The notes under the pieces were generated by a model. It was not told the DNA's origin and searched no databases. It worked only from the letters and a program-made list of their open reading frames with translations. Below, piece after piece: positions 1-10,021 of a stretch of 26,405 nt of DNA. The stretch is from a virus. The stretch spans positions 1-26,405 of IMG/VR virus record IMGVR_UViG_3300032093_012416; one strand, given 5' to 3'. Made by a program: the position numbers and the translations under genes. Within the stretch, counting starts at the first letter, position 1, and each line of letters begins with the position of its first letter.

Positions 1-3000
1 GTCCAGGCAAGAGAATTAACACAACTACAAACCATCCTTCAAAATCAAATTGAACGCTTCGGCAATCATATATTCAAGGATGGTTCAGTCGTATTAGGTT
101 GTGCAGAAACATTTCAATTCTCTGTGCCATATGTGAAAATTAAAGATGAAAATTCAGCTGGTGTGACTATTACAGCAGCTAATTATGCTACTTATCAAAC
201 AAGTTTAGTTGGTGCAACTATTAGTAATGAGGCAGGAGTAAATGCTAAAATTTTATTAGTAGAATTTGATCCTGTTTCAGAACAAAAAGTATTATATTTG
301 AATTATCAAACAGCTTCTGCTGATGGCGCATCAACAGAATTTTTAGCGGATGATGTTTTAACTGTGGTGGATGTAAGTAACAACACGTTATCATCTCGTT
401 TTGTAGCAAAATCTTCATTGCCTACTGGTTTTGGATCTCTGTATACAATTGCGGACGGAATTGTTTATGCGGAAGGTAACTTTATTCGCCATGTGGAAAC
501 TACCAAAGTACTAGATTATTTTTCAAGCACACCTTCTAAAAATGTAGGGTTCAGAATTGTTTCTGAAACTGTGACATCTGAAGATGATGTAAGTTTACTA
601 GATCCTGCTGCAGGATCGTACAACTACTCAGCTCCTGGCGCCGACAGATATAAACTTTCAACACAACTAGAAAGTAATTCCCTTAGTACAGTTCCAGACG
701 AAGGATTTCATCTATTGTTTGTTGTGGATACCGGTGAGATTAAACGTGCATATAATAAGCCACAATATGCGGAATTACAAAAAGTTTTAGCACAAAGAAC
801 GTTTGATGAGTCAGGTAATTACACAGTTCGCGGTTTAAATGTTGTAGTGAGAGAACATTTAAAAACTGCAAATAATAATGGACGCTACACTTCAGGTGAT
901 TCATCTAAATTATTATATGGTATTGAACCTGGAAAAGCCTATGTGGAAGGATATGATGCAGAATTAAAATCTACAGAATATCTTCCTATATCCAAGGCAA
1001 CTGACACATTACTTTTAGAAGAAAAAATCATCAGTTCTACATATGGCAACTATGTCTATGTGAAAGATGTTTCGGGTGACTGGAATATCGGAGATACAAA
1101 TTTAGTTGTTAATTTGAAAGCCGGCGGTCTATTAGGAACTACAATGGCCACTGCTCGCGTACAATTATTAAGACATCACATGGGACCCCCGGGCACTGGT
1201 CCTACCTCTTATTACAAGTTATATTTGTATGAAATTACGCCAGCAAGTACCTACACGATAGATGACCTAGGACCAGTAGATACTATCACTGATGGTTCTT
1301 TAAATGATGCTACTGTTGCTATAACACCAGGAGATTCTTTAGGCACAGGTATTATCCAAACAGGGTTTACTACACATGAATCCAGTTATAATACATTGTT
1401 ATTTTCAACACCTGTGCGTGCTGTAGAACATTATGAAGATGACACAGATTATTTCTTTTGGAAAAAACTAGGTGACACCTACTCCGGCACCATCTCGAAT
1501 CCCAATAGAATAGACCTTTCATTAAGCGGTACCGGCATAACATTTACTACTAGTGTTGCGCCTTCTGGTCCTGAAAATATTGCAAGACATTTCCTTGTAG
1601 TAAATAATACCACAGGTAATATTTTAGCAGTTACTGATATACCGACTAGCACTTCAGATTACCAATTAGGTAATGCAAATTTATTATTCTCCGCGCCAAT
1701 TACTGGCAATCACACAGTATATGCTTATGTAAAACAAACCAACGGGGCTCCTGTCGGGCTAACATTAACAAATTCCATTTTGCGCTCAAATTTACAAACG
1801 TTTACCGGACCATCGTTTGATAACTTAGAGGCAAACAAAATATATCTTGGTGTATCATACGCATTTGATGTGGAAGCTGTATACATGGCAGACCATACTT
1901 CAACATGGCCAGCAACTTACGCATTAGTTACTACAGACGCTAATTGGACAGATGTTACTGAAGATTTTAACCTAGTTATCAATCAAGATGATAATGTGTT
2001 TAGAACATCATATCTTGAATATACAGGTGCTTCAACTTTATCACAAAAGAAGATTGTTGTGAAGTTCAGAAACTTCTTGCGCGATTCTAGTTTTGGATAT
2101 ATTAACAAAAACTCTTATGCCTCAGCATTGATTGATTTTGATCCATTGAATCCAGACACAGGAAAACAAATATACACATATCAGCTACCTTTACACACAT
2201 CTAAAAATACTGGAATCACCTATGATTTACGGGATGCTATAGATTTCCGTCCTGCGATGCAAAATCGCAGTAATTATAGTGGATCTGCATACGGTGTATC
2301 AGAAATAGTTGACGGAGAAAATGTACCAGTAACAACAATTGATGTGTCCACAGGAGCAGGCGGTCTTGTTATACCAGATCCTGATAGCGTGATTACTACG
2401 TCATTCACTGTGAATCTTCCACGGCAGGATAAAGTAGTTTTAACTAAAGATGGTGAATTCAAAGTAATTACAGGAATATCTGCATTATATCCAAAAGTAC
2501 CAGCAGATGCAGCTGATTCCATGACTTTAGCAACTATTGAATTGGCACCGTATCCCTCTATGTCAACCTACGCTTCTCGTGTATACGAAAGAGAGGATTA
2601 TGCATCTGTAATTCGTTTGGCAGACAATCGTAGATTCACTATGCGTGATATTGGTAATTTGGAGCAACGTGTAAATCGCTTAGAATACTATACAGCATTA
2701 TCCATCATGGAAAATAAAGTGGCTAACATGTTTATTGCAGATAGTGTTGGCGACGCTATGGTTAAAAAAGGTATATTAGTTGATGGATTTGATGGTCATG
2801 ATGTAGGCAACGTGTTTGATACCAATTATAATGTTGCAATAGATGTTAAAAATAAAGAAATGCGCGCACCTATTTCCATCGAAGATGTGAACTTCCAAGT
2901 TGTTTCTGGAGGGCATCAGCAAGGGTCATTAGTATTAAATGGCATAGCTCATACCCATGTCAACTTCATTAATAACTCAGCTGCATCTAAAGGTAGAGTG

Positions 3001-5733
3001 TGCGGCAACTCTCTGTTACGAAACTATAAATCTGGTAATTTATACCTAGACCCGCAACAAGATATGTGGTTGGATGAAAACATTCGTCCTGACGTACAGT
3101 TAAATTACAACAATACTAATGATGGTTGGATGTATGATAACACCCCCTTTAATATTCATTGGAACAGTTGGTTAAATAACTGGCAAGGTATAGACACAGA
3201 ATACCTATCACCTGTGATTAATAGCGTGAATGGAATTCTAGGCGCACGTAGCTACAATCAATCTACAAAATTTGTGTCAGATGTCACTCGCTCAGCTATT
3301 ACGGCTATGCGTTTACCTGAACACAACATTCGTGTGGTTGGAAATAAATTATTAGACATTTCTGTGGTTCCGTATATCCGGGAACAAGTCATCACATTTA
3401 TCGCAACAGAATTGAAGCCTAACACCATCGTGAAAGCATATTTTGATGGTGAAGATGTGTCAGAAAATTGTCGATATTTCACATTACCAACAGGTGTAAC
3501 AAAAGACACTATCAAAAATTTAAAAGCTGCGTTATTAGCTTCCAAGTATGAAGCAACAGCTTCCAACTATGGTGATGACTTAATTGTTAATAGCAATGGT
3601 TTATTAGTAGGACAATTTTTAATACCCGCTAATAAATTCCGCACAGGTAGTAAAATATTTAAACTTGAAGATGTGGCATCCACTACACTAGCTGCCACAC
3701 AATTTCAAAATTCTGGTTTAGCTAACTTTAATGAGGGATCTATTTTTTCCACTAGATTTACAGATTTCCGTCAGGACAGTTTAACTAGTGCACAAAACAA
3801 AGTAGTTGAAAGATTAATTGTCAGCAATCCTTCTTCATTTGATGCTTCATCGTATGGCGATCCAATGGCCCAGACCTTCATAGTTGAAGGAGAAACCCAT
3901 GGAGCGTTTATAACAAAGTTGGATTTGTATTTCCGAACAAAGTCTGCAACCAAGGCCTTCACAGTTCAAATTCGTGAAGTGGTGAATGGATATCCCGGAG
4001 ATAAAATATTACCTTTCAGCACAAAAACATTACCTTCTAGCTCTATTAATACAAGCGAAACTGCTTCAGTTGCAACCACATTTACATTTGAATCTCCAGT
4101 ATTTTTGAAAAATAATACTGAATATTCATTGGTGTTGTTACCTGAAAATAATGATCCTGATTATCAAGTTTGGGTTTCTGAATTAGGTCAAAGAAAAATT
4201 GGTTCATCGGAAACCATAACACAACAGCCATATGTTGGCGTGCTTTTTGTTCCAAACAATAACACAATATGGTCAGCATTAGAAACTGAAGATTTGAAGT
4301 TTACTTTGTATAAGGGTGAATTTACAACGGCTGATACCATCATCTCAATGAAATCTGATCCTATTGATTACATCACATTTAGTTCTTCTGGTGAACATGT
4401 ACTAGCACCAGGTGATGTAGTAAAAGTATATGATGATACTCAATCATCTATATATGGAACTGTAAGTATATCAGGAAATGTTGTATCTGGCGAACCTCTT
4501 GAGGCCCCTATCACAACATTCACAACACAAACTGCGGTTGGTGATAGATTACGTGTATTGATAACTAACGTTTCTGGTACAATTTCTGTCACAGGAACTT
4601 CAGTCGCCGGCGTCGGCACTTCATTTAATACTCAACTTCAAGTTGGTGATATCCTATATAAAACGGATAATACTGTTATAGGTAAAGTTGCATCTATTAC
4701 AGATGAAAATAATTTGACACTTGAAACTGCTGGACCAACTGTATCTGCTGAAAATTATAAAGTGAGAAAAATTTTAGGTGTAGTGAAGGATGTAGTCAGT
4801 AATAATTCATTGATTTTAGAAGAGCCGTATACCTTCTCTGCTCCACTTGGAAACTATACCATATATAAAGATGGGACTTCTGGCGTGGGCGTTGTACAAG
4901 AGGTACAAGATAATACAGCTAAAATTTACATCACTTCTGGGTTCTTGGCATCAGGAAACAGTTTCCAAGTTAGAACTGCTGTTACGGGTGATACTAGTCC
5001 AACAAAATACACTGTGAATAGTATTGATACTAGAATTGTAACTACATTGGTTCCAAATTTTAGTTCTTTGGAACTAGATCCTGCAACATCTGTTACATTG
5101 AAATATAAGTTGAAAGATGCTTTAGGCATGCAACAAGCAGTATTTACAACATGTAAAAATGGTGATACCATTGAGTTGGAGCAACCATACACAGTGTTTT
5201 CATACTCATCGCCTAGTTATGGTGAGCATATCACGGGAACACCTGCCATTTCTATGCAGGCAGTGCTACACACAGATTCATCATCCTTGACACCGGTGTT
5301 AGACACTAGAAAGTTATCATTGTTAGCAGTTGGTAATCTTATCAATTATAATGGTGCATCTGAAGCTATTGCTCAATATGTAACACGTGCAGTAACCATG
5401 TCTGGAAATAGTAATGAATTACCAGATGATTTACGTGTGTTCATGGACATTAAAATGCCAGAAAATTGTAGTGTTCGAGTATTTGCTAAACTACAAAATA
5501 ATGTCGATGACGGGTTGTTTGAAGATGTACCTGAAATTGAAATGACGGAACATGCACCTCTGATTATTAATAGAACAGAATTCCAAGAATACATGTATTC
5601 ATTACCTTCAATTGTTGCTGATTATTTCAAATTTGCTATTCGTGTGGAATTATATTCTGGAAATAGTTCATCAACATTAGATGTTAGTAAAACTCCCCTT
5701 ATTAAAAACTTTAGAGCCGTGGCATTGATATAA
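1..5733 (+). CDS. DUF4815-type giant tail/virion protein, 5' end outside window
   Basis: The frame is open from base 1 with no stop, so the gene begins upstream. An internal GTG at 124 is only an apparent start, because the preceding codons read QARELTQLQTILQNQIERFG, which resembles the conserved N-terminal part of DUF4815 proteins of T4-like phages. At least 1,910 residues are present. The protein is rich in Thr, Ser, Asn and Val and looks mostly beta-structured, with no membrane segment. DUF4815 proteins are large virion proteins, generally placed in the baseplate or tail-fibre region; their exact role is not settled. The C-terminal third (about residues 1480-1720) has short beta-domains reminiscent of fibre or adhesin repeats. 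The stop overlaps the next start by one base (TAATG), so the two genes are probably translationally coupled. Family assignment is from remembered motif and size, not a search. Confidence 0.85.
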   Translation, partial: VQARELTQLQTILQNQIERFGNHIFKDGSVVLGCAETFQFSVPYVKIKDENSAGVTITAANYATYQTSLVGATISNEAGVNAKILLVEFDPVSEQKVLYLNYQTASADGASTEFLADDVLTVVDVSNNTLSSRFVAKSSLPTGFGSLYTIADGIVYAEGNFIRHVETTKVLDYFSSTPSKNVGFRIVSETVTSEDDVSLLDPAAGSYNYSAPGADRYKLSTQLESNSLSTVPDEGFHLLFVVDTGEIKRAYNKPQYAELQKVLAQRTFDESGNYTVRGLNVVVREHLKTANNNGRYTSGDSSKLLYGIEPGKAYVEGYDAELKSTEYLPISKATDTLLLEEKIISSTYGNYVYVKDVSGDWNIGDTNLVVNLKAGGLLGTTMATARVQLLRHHMGPPGTGPTSYYKLYLYEITPASTYTIDDLGPVDTITDGSLNDATVAITPGDSLGTGIIQTGFTTHESSYNTLLFSTPVRAVEHYEDDTDYFFWKKLGDTYSGTISNPNRIDLSLSGTGITFTTSVAPSGPENIARHFLVVNNTTGNILAVTDIPTSTSDYQLGNANLLFSAPITGNHTVYAYVKQTNGAPVGLTLTNSILRSNLQTFTGPSFDNLEANKIYLGVSYAFDVEAVYMADHTSTWPATYALVTTDANWTDVTEDFNLVINQDDNVFRTSYLEYTGASTLSQKKIVVKFRNFLRDSSFGYINKNSYASALIDFDPLNPDTGKQIYTYQLPLHTSKNTGITYDLRDAIDFRPAMQNRSNYSGSAYGVSEIVDGENVPVTTIDVSTGAGGLVIPDPDSVITTSFTVNLPRQDKVVLTKDGEFKVITGISALYPKVPADAADSMTLATIELAPYPSMSTYASRVYEREDYASVIRLADNRRFTMRDIGNLEQRVNRLEYYTALSIMENKVANMFIADSVGDAMVKKGILVDGFDGHDVGNVFDTNYNVAIDVKNKEMRAPISIEDVNFQVVSGGHQQGSLVLNGIAHTHVNFINNSAASKGRVCGNSLLRNYKSGNLYLDPQQDMWLDENIRPDVQLNYNNTNDGWMYDNTPFNIHWNSWLNNWQGIDTEYLSPVINSVNGILGARSYNQSTKFVSDVTRSAITAMRLPEHNIRVVGNKLLDISVVPYIREQVITFIATELKPNTIVKAYFDGEDVSENCRYFTLPTGVTKDTIKNLKAALLASKYEATASNYGDDLIVNSNGLLVGQFLIPANKFRTGSKIFKLEDVASTTLAATQFQNSGLANFNEGSIFSTRFTDFRQDSLTSAQNKVVERLIVSNPSSFDASSYGDPMAQTFIVEGETHGAFITKLDLYFRTKSATKAFTVQIREVVNGYPGDKILPFSTKTLPSSSINTSETASVATTFTFESPVFLKNNTEYSLVLLPENNDPDYQVWVSELGQRKIGSSETITQQPYVGVLFVPNNNTIWSALETEDLKFTLYKGEFTTADTIISMKSDPIDYITFSSSGEHVLAPGDVVKVYDDTQSSIYGTVSISGNVVSGEPLEAPITTFTTQTAVGDRLRVLITNVSGTISVTGTSVAGVGTSFNTQLQVGDILYKTDNTVIGKVASITDENNLTLETAGPTVSAENYKVRKILGVVKDVVSNNSLILEEPYTFSAPLGNYTIYKDGTSGVGVVQEVQDNTAKIYITSGFLASGNSFQVRTAVTGDTSPTKYTVNSIDTRIVTTLVPNFSSLELDPATSVTLKYKLKDALGMQQAVFTTCKNGDTIELEQPYTVFSYSSPSYGEHITGTPAISMQAVLHTDSSSLTPVLDTRKLSLLAVGNLINYNGASEAIAQYVTRAVTMSGNSNELPDDLRVFMDIKMPENCSVRVFAKLQNNVDDGLFEDVPEIEMTEHAPLIINRTEFQEYMYSLPSIVADYFKFAIRVELYSGNSSSTLDVSKTPLIKNFRAVALI

Positions 5734-5927
5734 TGGAAGCCCCATTCGTCCGAGACCAGAATTCTAAAGCCCTTATAAATACTGACGTATCATCCATTAC
5801 CGCTCGACGCCAGCAAAAGCGACAAGCACAGCAGGTTTCTGAGCTACAAAAAGAAATATCTGAAGTCAAAAATGACTTATTAGAAATAAAACAACTTCTT
5901 CAATCAATTCTGTCCAACCGAGGATAA
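5733..5927 (+). CDS. Small coiled-coil virion-associated protein
   Basis: This 64-residue protein starts at an ATG overlapping the stop of the DUF4815 gene (TAATG), a sign of coupled translation. The first 20 residues contain KALINTD. The rest is basic and then strongly heptad-like (VSELQKEISEVKNDLLEIKQ), predicting a C-terminal coiled coil that could trimerise. Small proteins of this type commonly sit next to large tail genes in T4-like phages. I do not know a defined function; a neck, baseplate or fibre-attachment role is inference from its position. A late promoter octamer lies inside the gene and probably serves the following fibre gene. Confidence 0.7.
   Translation: MEAPFVRDQNSKALINTDVSSITARRQQKRQAQQVSELQKEISEVKNDLLEIKQLLQSILSNRG
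5774..5781 (+). promoter_or_regulatory. T4-type late promoter (TATAAATA)
   Basis: This is an exact match to the T4 late-promoter -10 octamer recognised by the phage sigma factor gp55. It lies inside the small coiled-coil gene, about 150 bases before the S74 fibre gene at 5931, and would allow separate late transcription of that gene. T4 late promoters have no -35 element, so the octamer is the whole signal. In AT-rich DNA a chance match is possible, but three other copies sit in intergenic positions before structural genes. Confidence 0.6.
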
Positions 5928-5930
5928 TAT

Positions 5931-7568
5931 ATGGCTACATTAAATCTACGCCAAACTGCTGCTGTTAACGCTGGCGAAACCAATCAAAACCGTCCATTAA
6001 CTAACGCTGAAGTTGATGCCAATTTTATCAACTTGAATAGTGACAAATTAGAAAAGACTGGCGGAACATTAACAGGACTTTTAACATTACGTGCAGGTGC
6101 AGCCGGAACTAACGGTGCACCACTTCGTTTTCAAAGTGGTATAAGTTTAGCTACCCCAGTTACAGGCGCCATGGAATTCGATGGTACTAATTTATACTTT
6201 ACACCATTAGGAACACGAAAGACTGTAGCTTTTACAGATGGTAACATCACAGGTAATGCAGCAACTGCATCCGCATGGCAAACAGCTAGAACAGTCACTT
6301 TAACAGGCGATGTCACTGGATCTGCAACATTTAATGGTTCCACGGATTTTTCCATCGCCACAACTATATCAGCAGATGCCACGGTATTAGGAACAGATAC
6401 TACAGGTAACTATGTAGCTAGTATCACGAACGGTAGCTTCATGACTGGAGGTAATGGTGGCTCAGAAGGAGCCGCTCTTACATTGGCTGTAGACGCTACA
6501 AGTGCCAACACAGCTTCTAAGGTTGTGGCTCGTGATGCCTCGGGTAATTTCAGTGCTGGTACTATCACAGCATCTCTTTCAGGTAACGCATCAACAGCTA
6601 CTGCATGGCAAACAGCTAGAACATTAACATTAACCGGTGATGTGACAGGTACTTCAGCATCATTTGACGGTTCAGGCAATATCACTATTGCCACTACTAT
6701 TTCAGGTGATGCCACAGTTTTAGGCACAGACACCACAGGTAACTATGTAGCTAGTATCACCAACGGTAGCTATATTACTGGCGGTAACGGTGGTTCTGAA
6801 GGCGCTGCCTTAACTATTGCGGTAGACGCTACAAGTGCCAACACAGCTTCTAAGGTTGTGGCTCGTGACGCCTCAGGTAATTTTGCAGCAGGTACTATTA
6901 CTGCCAGTTTATCAGGTAACGCATCAACAGTTACGAACGGTGTATACACTGTCGGTGACCAATCTATTTCTGGTATCAAAACTTTTAACTCAACTATTAT
7001 TGGTAACATTGCTGGTAATGCCACAACAGCAACAACATTACAAACAGGTAGAAATATTCAAGGTGTATCCTTCAACGGATCAGGTGATATCACAGTAGTT
7101 ACAGCAGGTACTGGCGTTTCAGTTTCAGGTACTTCAGTGAGTATTGGACAAGCAGTCGCTACAACAAGCGATGTGCAATTCAATAATGCCCGTGTTTATT
7201 CATTGGGAGCAGGCCTTGCAGCACCTAATATTGACGGTCGTATTGAAGCTAAACAAGATGTTGTAGCTTATGCATCGTCCGATGAACGCTTAAAGAAAGA
7301 TATTCATAACATCCCAGAAGCTCTTGAGAAAGTATTAAAATTGAACGGTGTTCTTTTTACTTGGGATGAAGAAAAGAAAGATGTTCATGGTTATACAGGA
7401 CAAGACACAGGTGTGATTGCTCAACAAGTGGCAGCAGTTCTTCCTGAAGTTGTTATAACTCGTGAAGATGGTTTCATGGCGGTTAAATATGAAAAGATGA
7501 TGGGATTATTAATTGAAGCCATTAAAGAATTAGATGCAAAAGTAAGTGCATGCACTTGTAACAAGTAA
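5931..7568 (+). CDS. Tail fibre with C-terminal S74 self-cleaving chaperone domain
   Basis: This 545-residue tail fibre has a GAGGA ribosome site upstream of the ATG. The N-terminus carries a short attachment-type motif (LTNAEVDANFINLN) shared in pattern with the protein at 18135. Residues about 100-340 hold two near-identical 110-111-residue beta-repeats rich in Thr, Gly and Ala. From residue 449 onward the sequence (SSDERLKKDI, then GVIAQQVAAVLPEVV and YEKMMGLLIEAIKEL) is a typical S74 intramolecular chaperone, the endosialidase-type domain that trimerises the fibre and then cuts itself off. S450 and K455 have the spacing of the known Ser/Lys catalytic pair, so cleavage near residue 449/450 is expected. 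It most likely binds a host receptor. The chaperone call is strong; the receptor is unknown. Confidence 0.9.
   Translation: MATLNLRQTAAVNAGETNQNRPLTNAEVDANFINLNSDKLEKTGGTLTGLLTLRAGAAGTNGAPLRFQSGISLATPVTGAMEFDGTNLYFTPLGTRKTVAFTDGNITGNAATASAWQTARTVTLTGDVTGSATFNGSTDFSIATTISADATVLGTDTTGNYVASITNGSFMTGGNGGSEGAALTLAVDATSANTASKVVARDASGNFSAGTITASLSGNASTATAWQTARTLTLTGDVTGTSASFDGSGNITIATTISGDATVLGTDTTGNYVASITNGSYITGGNGGSEGAALTIAVDATSANTASKVVARDASGNFAAGTITASLSGNASTVTNGVYTVGDQSISGIKTFNSTIIGNIAGNATTATTLQTGRNIQGVSFNGSGDITVVTAGTGVSVSGTSVSIGQAVATTSDVQFNNARVYSLGAGLAAPNIDGRIEAKQDVVAYASSDERLKKDIHNIPEALEKVLKLNGVLFTWDEEKKDVHGYTGQDTGVIAQQVAAVLPEVVITREDGFMAVKYEKMMGLLIEAIKELDAKVSACTCNK
6273..6935 (+). repeat. Two-copy direct repeat (330-333 bp) within S74 fibre gene
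   Basis: Two consecutive units encode almost the same segment, beginning at the WQTART motif and including LGTDTTGNYVASITNG and ANTASKVVARDASGNF. A 47-base stretch at 6489-6535 recurs unchanged at 6822-6868. The identity at the DNA level, including third codon positions, points to recent duplication or gene conversion. The repeat could lengthen or shorten the fibre shaft by recombination. Confidence 0.85.
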
Positions 7569-7581
7569 GGGAGAATAAATC

Positions 7582-9045
7582 ATGGCATGTAATGATTGCA
7601 CACAATTTCAAATATACTGTTGTGACGGAGAGTGTTCAGTGGAGCCTTGCAGTACTCTCGCTCCAGATCCTCCAACTGTAACAGATCCTCCAGCAACGGA
7701 TCCTCCGTCACCTCCAACTGTAACAGATCCTCCAGCAACGGATCCTCCGTCACCTCCAACTGTAACAGATCCTCCAGCAACGGATCCTCCGTCACCTCCA
7801 ACTGTAACGGATCCTCCAACTACGCTCTTTATAACAGATCCTCCAGTAACAACTCCTCCGTCACCTCCAACTGTAACGGATCCTCCGTCACCACCAACTG
7901 TGACGGATCCTCCAACTACGCTCTTTATAACAGATCCTCCAGTAACAGATCCTCCGTCACCACCAACTGTTACTCCGTCTCCAACTACTACGTATACAGC
8001 ATGTGGAAAAACATGCACTGGTGAGGGAGCAGAATGTGATGCAGTTTGTTTTGTTTGTTGTAACGGAATATGTCAAAGTGGCGCGTGTACCACTGATGCA
8101 CCAACAACAGCGCCGCCGACGACAGCGCCGCCGACGACAGCTCCTCCAGTAACATGTCCTGGAAATTCATGTATATTGGAAGACGGTTCTGATTGTCCTA
8201 CTATACCTTTATATGAAAAAGATTGTGTTAATGGTTGCTGTGTTTATACATTAATACCTACAACACCACCGCCGACCACTGCTGCACCAACAACGGCGCC
8301 GCCAACGACACCTTGTCCACAATATACGAATTGTTGTATAGAAGATGTATCTAATCCTGGATTTTGTGTTTCTGGATCTTGTTTTCAGGCATGTACTGCA
8401 AATTGCTCTACATTGAATCAAGGAACAACTACTTATGTTGTTTGCGTAGATCCACCAACAACGCCGCCACCAACAACAGCGCCACCAACAACAGCGCCAC
8501 CAACAACAGCGCCACCAACAACAGCTCCGCCGACGACAGCTCCACCGACGACAGCTCCACCGACGACAGCGCCACCAACAACAGCGCCACCAACAACAGC
8601 TCCACCAACAACAGCGCCACCAACAACGGCGCCACCAACAACAGCTCCACCGCCTCCGGCACCGACTCCAAGTCCAACACCGGCACCGACTCCAAGTCCA
8701 ACACCGGCACCGACACCTGCACCAACAACACCGGCTCCGACACCGGCACCGACTCCAAGTCCAACACCGGCACCGACTCCAAGTCCAACACCGGCACCGA
8801 CTCCAAGTCCAACTTTACCACCTGTTCCAAATGTAGTAACACCAATTTCTATTGGTTCGGTAACTCTACATAAAGGGGGTACGGTATTGACTGGTGGGAA
8901 CTATAGTCTTGCAACAATTTCACAGGACGGCGATCCAAATGCCAGTCCATCATCAATTAATCCGAACAGTCCATCCAAGCCAGATAAAGTAGCACCTCAT
9001 GGTTTAGGTGAGTTCCTTAACTACAATCATAATATCGGAAGATAA
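7582..9045 (+). CDS. Mucin-like Pro/Thr-rich protein with four Cys-rich modules
   Basis: This 487-residue protein has a clear ribosome site (AAGGGAGA) and follows the S74 fibre directly. It alternates Cys-rich modules with Pro/Thr stalks. Module 1 is residues 3-23 (6 Cys), and a PTVTDPP-type stalk follows to about residue 137. Module 2 is about residues 141-169 (8 Cys), module 3 about 190-220 (6 Cys) and module 4 about 244-287 (8 Cys). Then come twelve PPTTA repeats and a PTPSPTPAP stalk to about residue 412. The C-terminal 75 residues are a non-repetitive domain ending in [12 protein letters not shown]. Even Cys counts suggest disulphide-bonded knots. I see no signal peptide or membrane segment, which fits a virion appendage rather than a secreted protein. 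The stalk resembles mucin O-glycosylation substrates, and eight sugar-related genes follow at once. I know no named family; the fibre role and glycosylation are inference. Confidence 0.8.
   Translation: MACNDCTQFQIYCCDGECSVEPCSTLAPDPPTVTDPPATDPPSPPTVTDPPATDPPSPPTVTDPPATDPPSPPTVTDPPTTLFITDPPVTTPPSPPTVTDPPSPPTVTDPPTTLFITDPPVTDPPSPPTVTPSPTTTYTACGKTCTGEGAECDAVCFVCCNGICQSGACTTDAPTTAPPTTAPPTTAPPVTCPGNSCILEDGSDCPTIPLYEKDCVNGCCVYTLIPTTPPPTTAAPTTAPPTTPCPQYTNCCIEDVSNPGFCVSGSCFQACTANCSTLNQGTTTYVVCVDPPTTPPPTTAPPTTAPPTTAPPTTAPPTTAPPTTAPPTTAPPTTAPPTTAPPTTAPPTTAPPTTAPPPPAPTPSPTPAPTPSPTPAPTPAPTTPAPTPAPTPSPTPAPTPSPTPAPTPSPTLPPVPNVVTPISIGSVTLHKGGTVLTGGNYSLATISQDGDPNASPSSINPNSPSKPDKVAPHGLGEFLNYNHNIGR
7669..7794 (+). 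repeat. 42-bp tandem repeat, three perfect copies ([14 protein letters not shown])
   Basis: Three identical 42-base units lie head to tail at 7669, 7711 and 7753, each encoding 14 residues of the first Pro/Thr stalk. A diverged partial unit follows at 7795. Identity at silent positions shows very recent expansion or homogenisation. Confidence 0.95.
8467..8646 (+). repeat. 15-bp tandem repeat, twelve PPTTA units
   Basis: Twelve consecutive 15-base units encode PPTTA. They differ only at silent positions (CCA/CCG, ACA/ACG, GCG/GCT/GCC-type choices). The unit length keeps the reading frame whatever the copy number. Shorter PPTTA runs also separate the Cys modules near 8100 and 8290. Confidence 0.95.
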
Positions 9046-9052
9046 TTAAAAT

Positions 9053-10021
9053 ATGTCTACAATATTGGTTACTGGTGCAGGAGGATTTATAGGAGGTCAT
9101 CTTGTCAAGAAGCTATCAGAATCTCATGAGGTTCGGGCTCTTGACAAGAAGCCTCTTTCCTCTTGGTATCAAATTACAGAGAATGTTACAAACATCGTGG
9201 GTGATTTAACTGATTATGAAGTTGCATTAAAAGCCACGGAAAATGTTGATGAAGTATATCATTTAGCATGTGATATGGGCGGCATGGGCTTCATTGAATT
9301 AAACAAGACATTGTGTATGTTGTCCATCATTCCAGACACAAATACCATCAAAGCATCACAAGTAAATGGTGTGAAAAAGTTTCTGTTTGCTTCTACTGCA
9401 TGTGTGTATCCAGTGTACAAACAACATACAATTGAGCCAGAACCTTTGATTGAAGGGACTGAATATCCTGCAGACCCAGAAGATGGATATGGTTGGGAAA
9501 AATTATTCATGGAAAGAATGTGTCGTCATTTCACAGAAGATTACGGTATTGAAACACGTATTGTTCGATATCATAATGTATATGGTCCCGTGGGCACTTG
9601 GCAAGGCGGCAGAGAAAAAGCTCCTGCCGCCTTGTGTAGAAAAATCTCTGAAGCTATTCATACTAAATCTAATGAGATAGAAATTTGGGGCGACGGAGAA
9701 CAACGTCGGTCATTTCTATTCATTGATGATGCAGTAGAAGGTACTATTCGTGTGATGGAAAGTCCACATCAATCAGCATTCAATATTGGATCGGATAGAA
9801 TGGTATCAGTCAATGAATTGGTTGATGTTATTGAAACTATAGCTGATGTTAAAGTTACGAGAAAATACATTCCTGGACCTTTAGGGGTTCGTGGAAGAAA
9901 TTCCCATAATGATAAAGTGAAAGCCTTATTGAATTGGGAGCCAACTATTTCGTTAGAAGAAGGAATGTCTAGAACATTTAAATGGATATCGAGTAAATTT
10001 AATGAACAAATATTGGAATAA
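9053..10021 (+). CDS. gme: GDP-mannose 3,5-epimerase (extended SDR family)
   Basis: This 322-residue protein is predicted to turn GDP-D-mannose into GDP-L-galactose (with GDP-L-gulose as by-product) in the cytoplasm. The NAD-binding Rossmann motif GAGGFIG is at residues 8-14. The segments DMGGMGFI (74-81), FASTACVYP (112-120), YGWEK (146-150), HNVYGPVGTWQGGREKAPAA (174-193) and PGPLGVRGRN closely recall plant GDP-mannose 3,5-epimerases. Catalytic C117, Y146, K150 and K189 all appear to be kept. Length is near the family norm, slightly short. The last 20 bases overlap the next gene, an O-fucosyltransferase-like protein, a class that uses GDP-L-sugars, so the pair may act as donor maker and transferase. 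Another GDP-sugar epimerase activity is possible, but the family match by eye is strong. Confidence 0.88.
   Translation: MSTILVTGAGGFIGGHLVKKLSESHEVRALDKKPLSSWYQITENVTNIVGDLTDYEVALKATENVDEVYHLACDMGGMGFIELNKTLCMLSIIPDTNTIKASQVNGVKKFLFASTACVYPVYKQHTIEPEPLIEGTEYPADPEDGYGWEKLFMERMCRHFTEDYGIETRIVRYHNVYGPVGTWQGGREKAPAALCRKISEAIHTKSNEIEIWGDGEQRRSFLFIDDAVEGTIRVMESPHQSAFNIGSDRMVSVNELVDVIETIADVKVTRKYIPGPLGVRGRNSHNDKVKALLNWEPTISLEEGMSRTFKWISSKFNEQILE

Noticed and set aside
8002-8016. C-x-x-T-C site in Cys module 2 as an O-fucosylation (POFUT2) consensus
   Set aside because: Only one such match occurs, the usual following residues are not exact, and a three-position pattern in a Cys-rich module is expected by chance.
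7608-8018. Long minus-strand frame rich in Gly/Val across the Pro/Thr repeats
   Set aside because: It is a mirror of the repetitive + strand gene. The repeat unit is a multiple of three and lacks stops in several frames, and the product has no start signal or domain.
7669-8646. CRISPR-like regular repeats
   Set aside because: The units abut with no unique spacers and encode an in-frame protein repeat, so this is a coding tandem repeat.
8364-8873. Second + strand frame rich in Asn/Ser/Thr within the PPTTA region
   Set aside because: It is an out-of-frame reading of the same repeats. The 487-residue frame has the ribosome site and the Cys modules.
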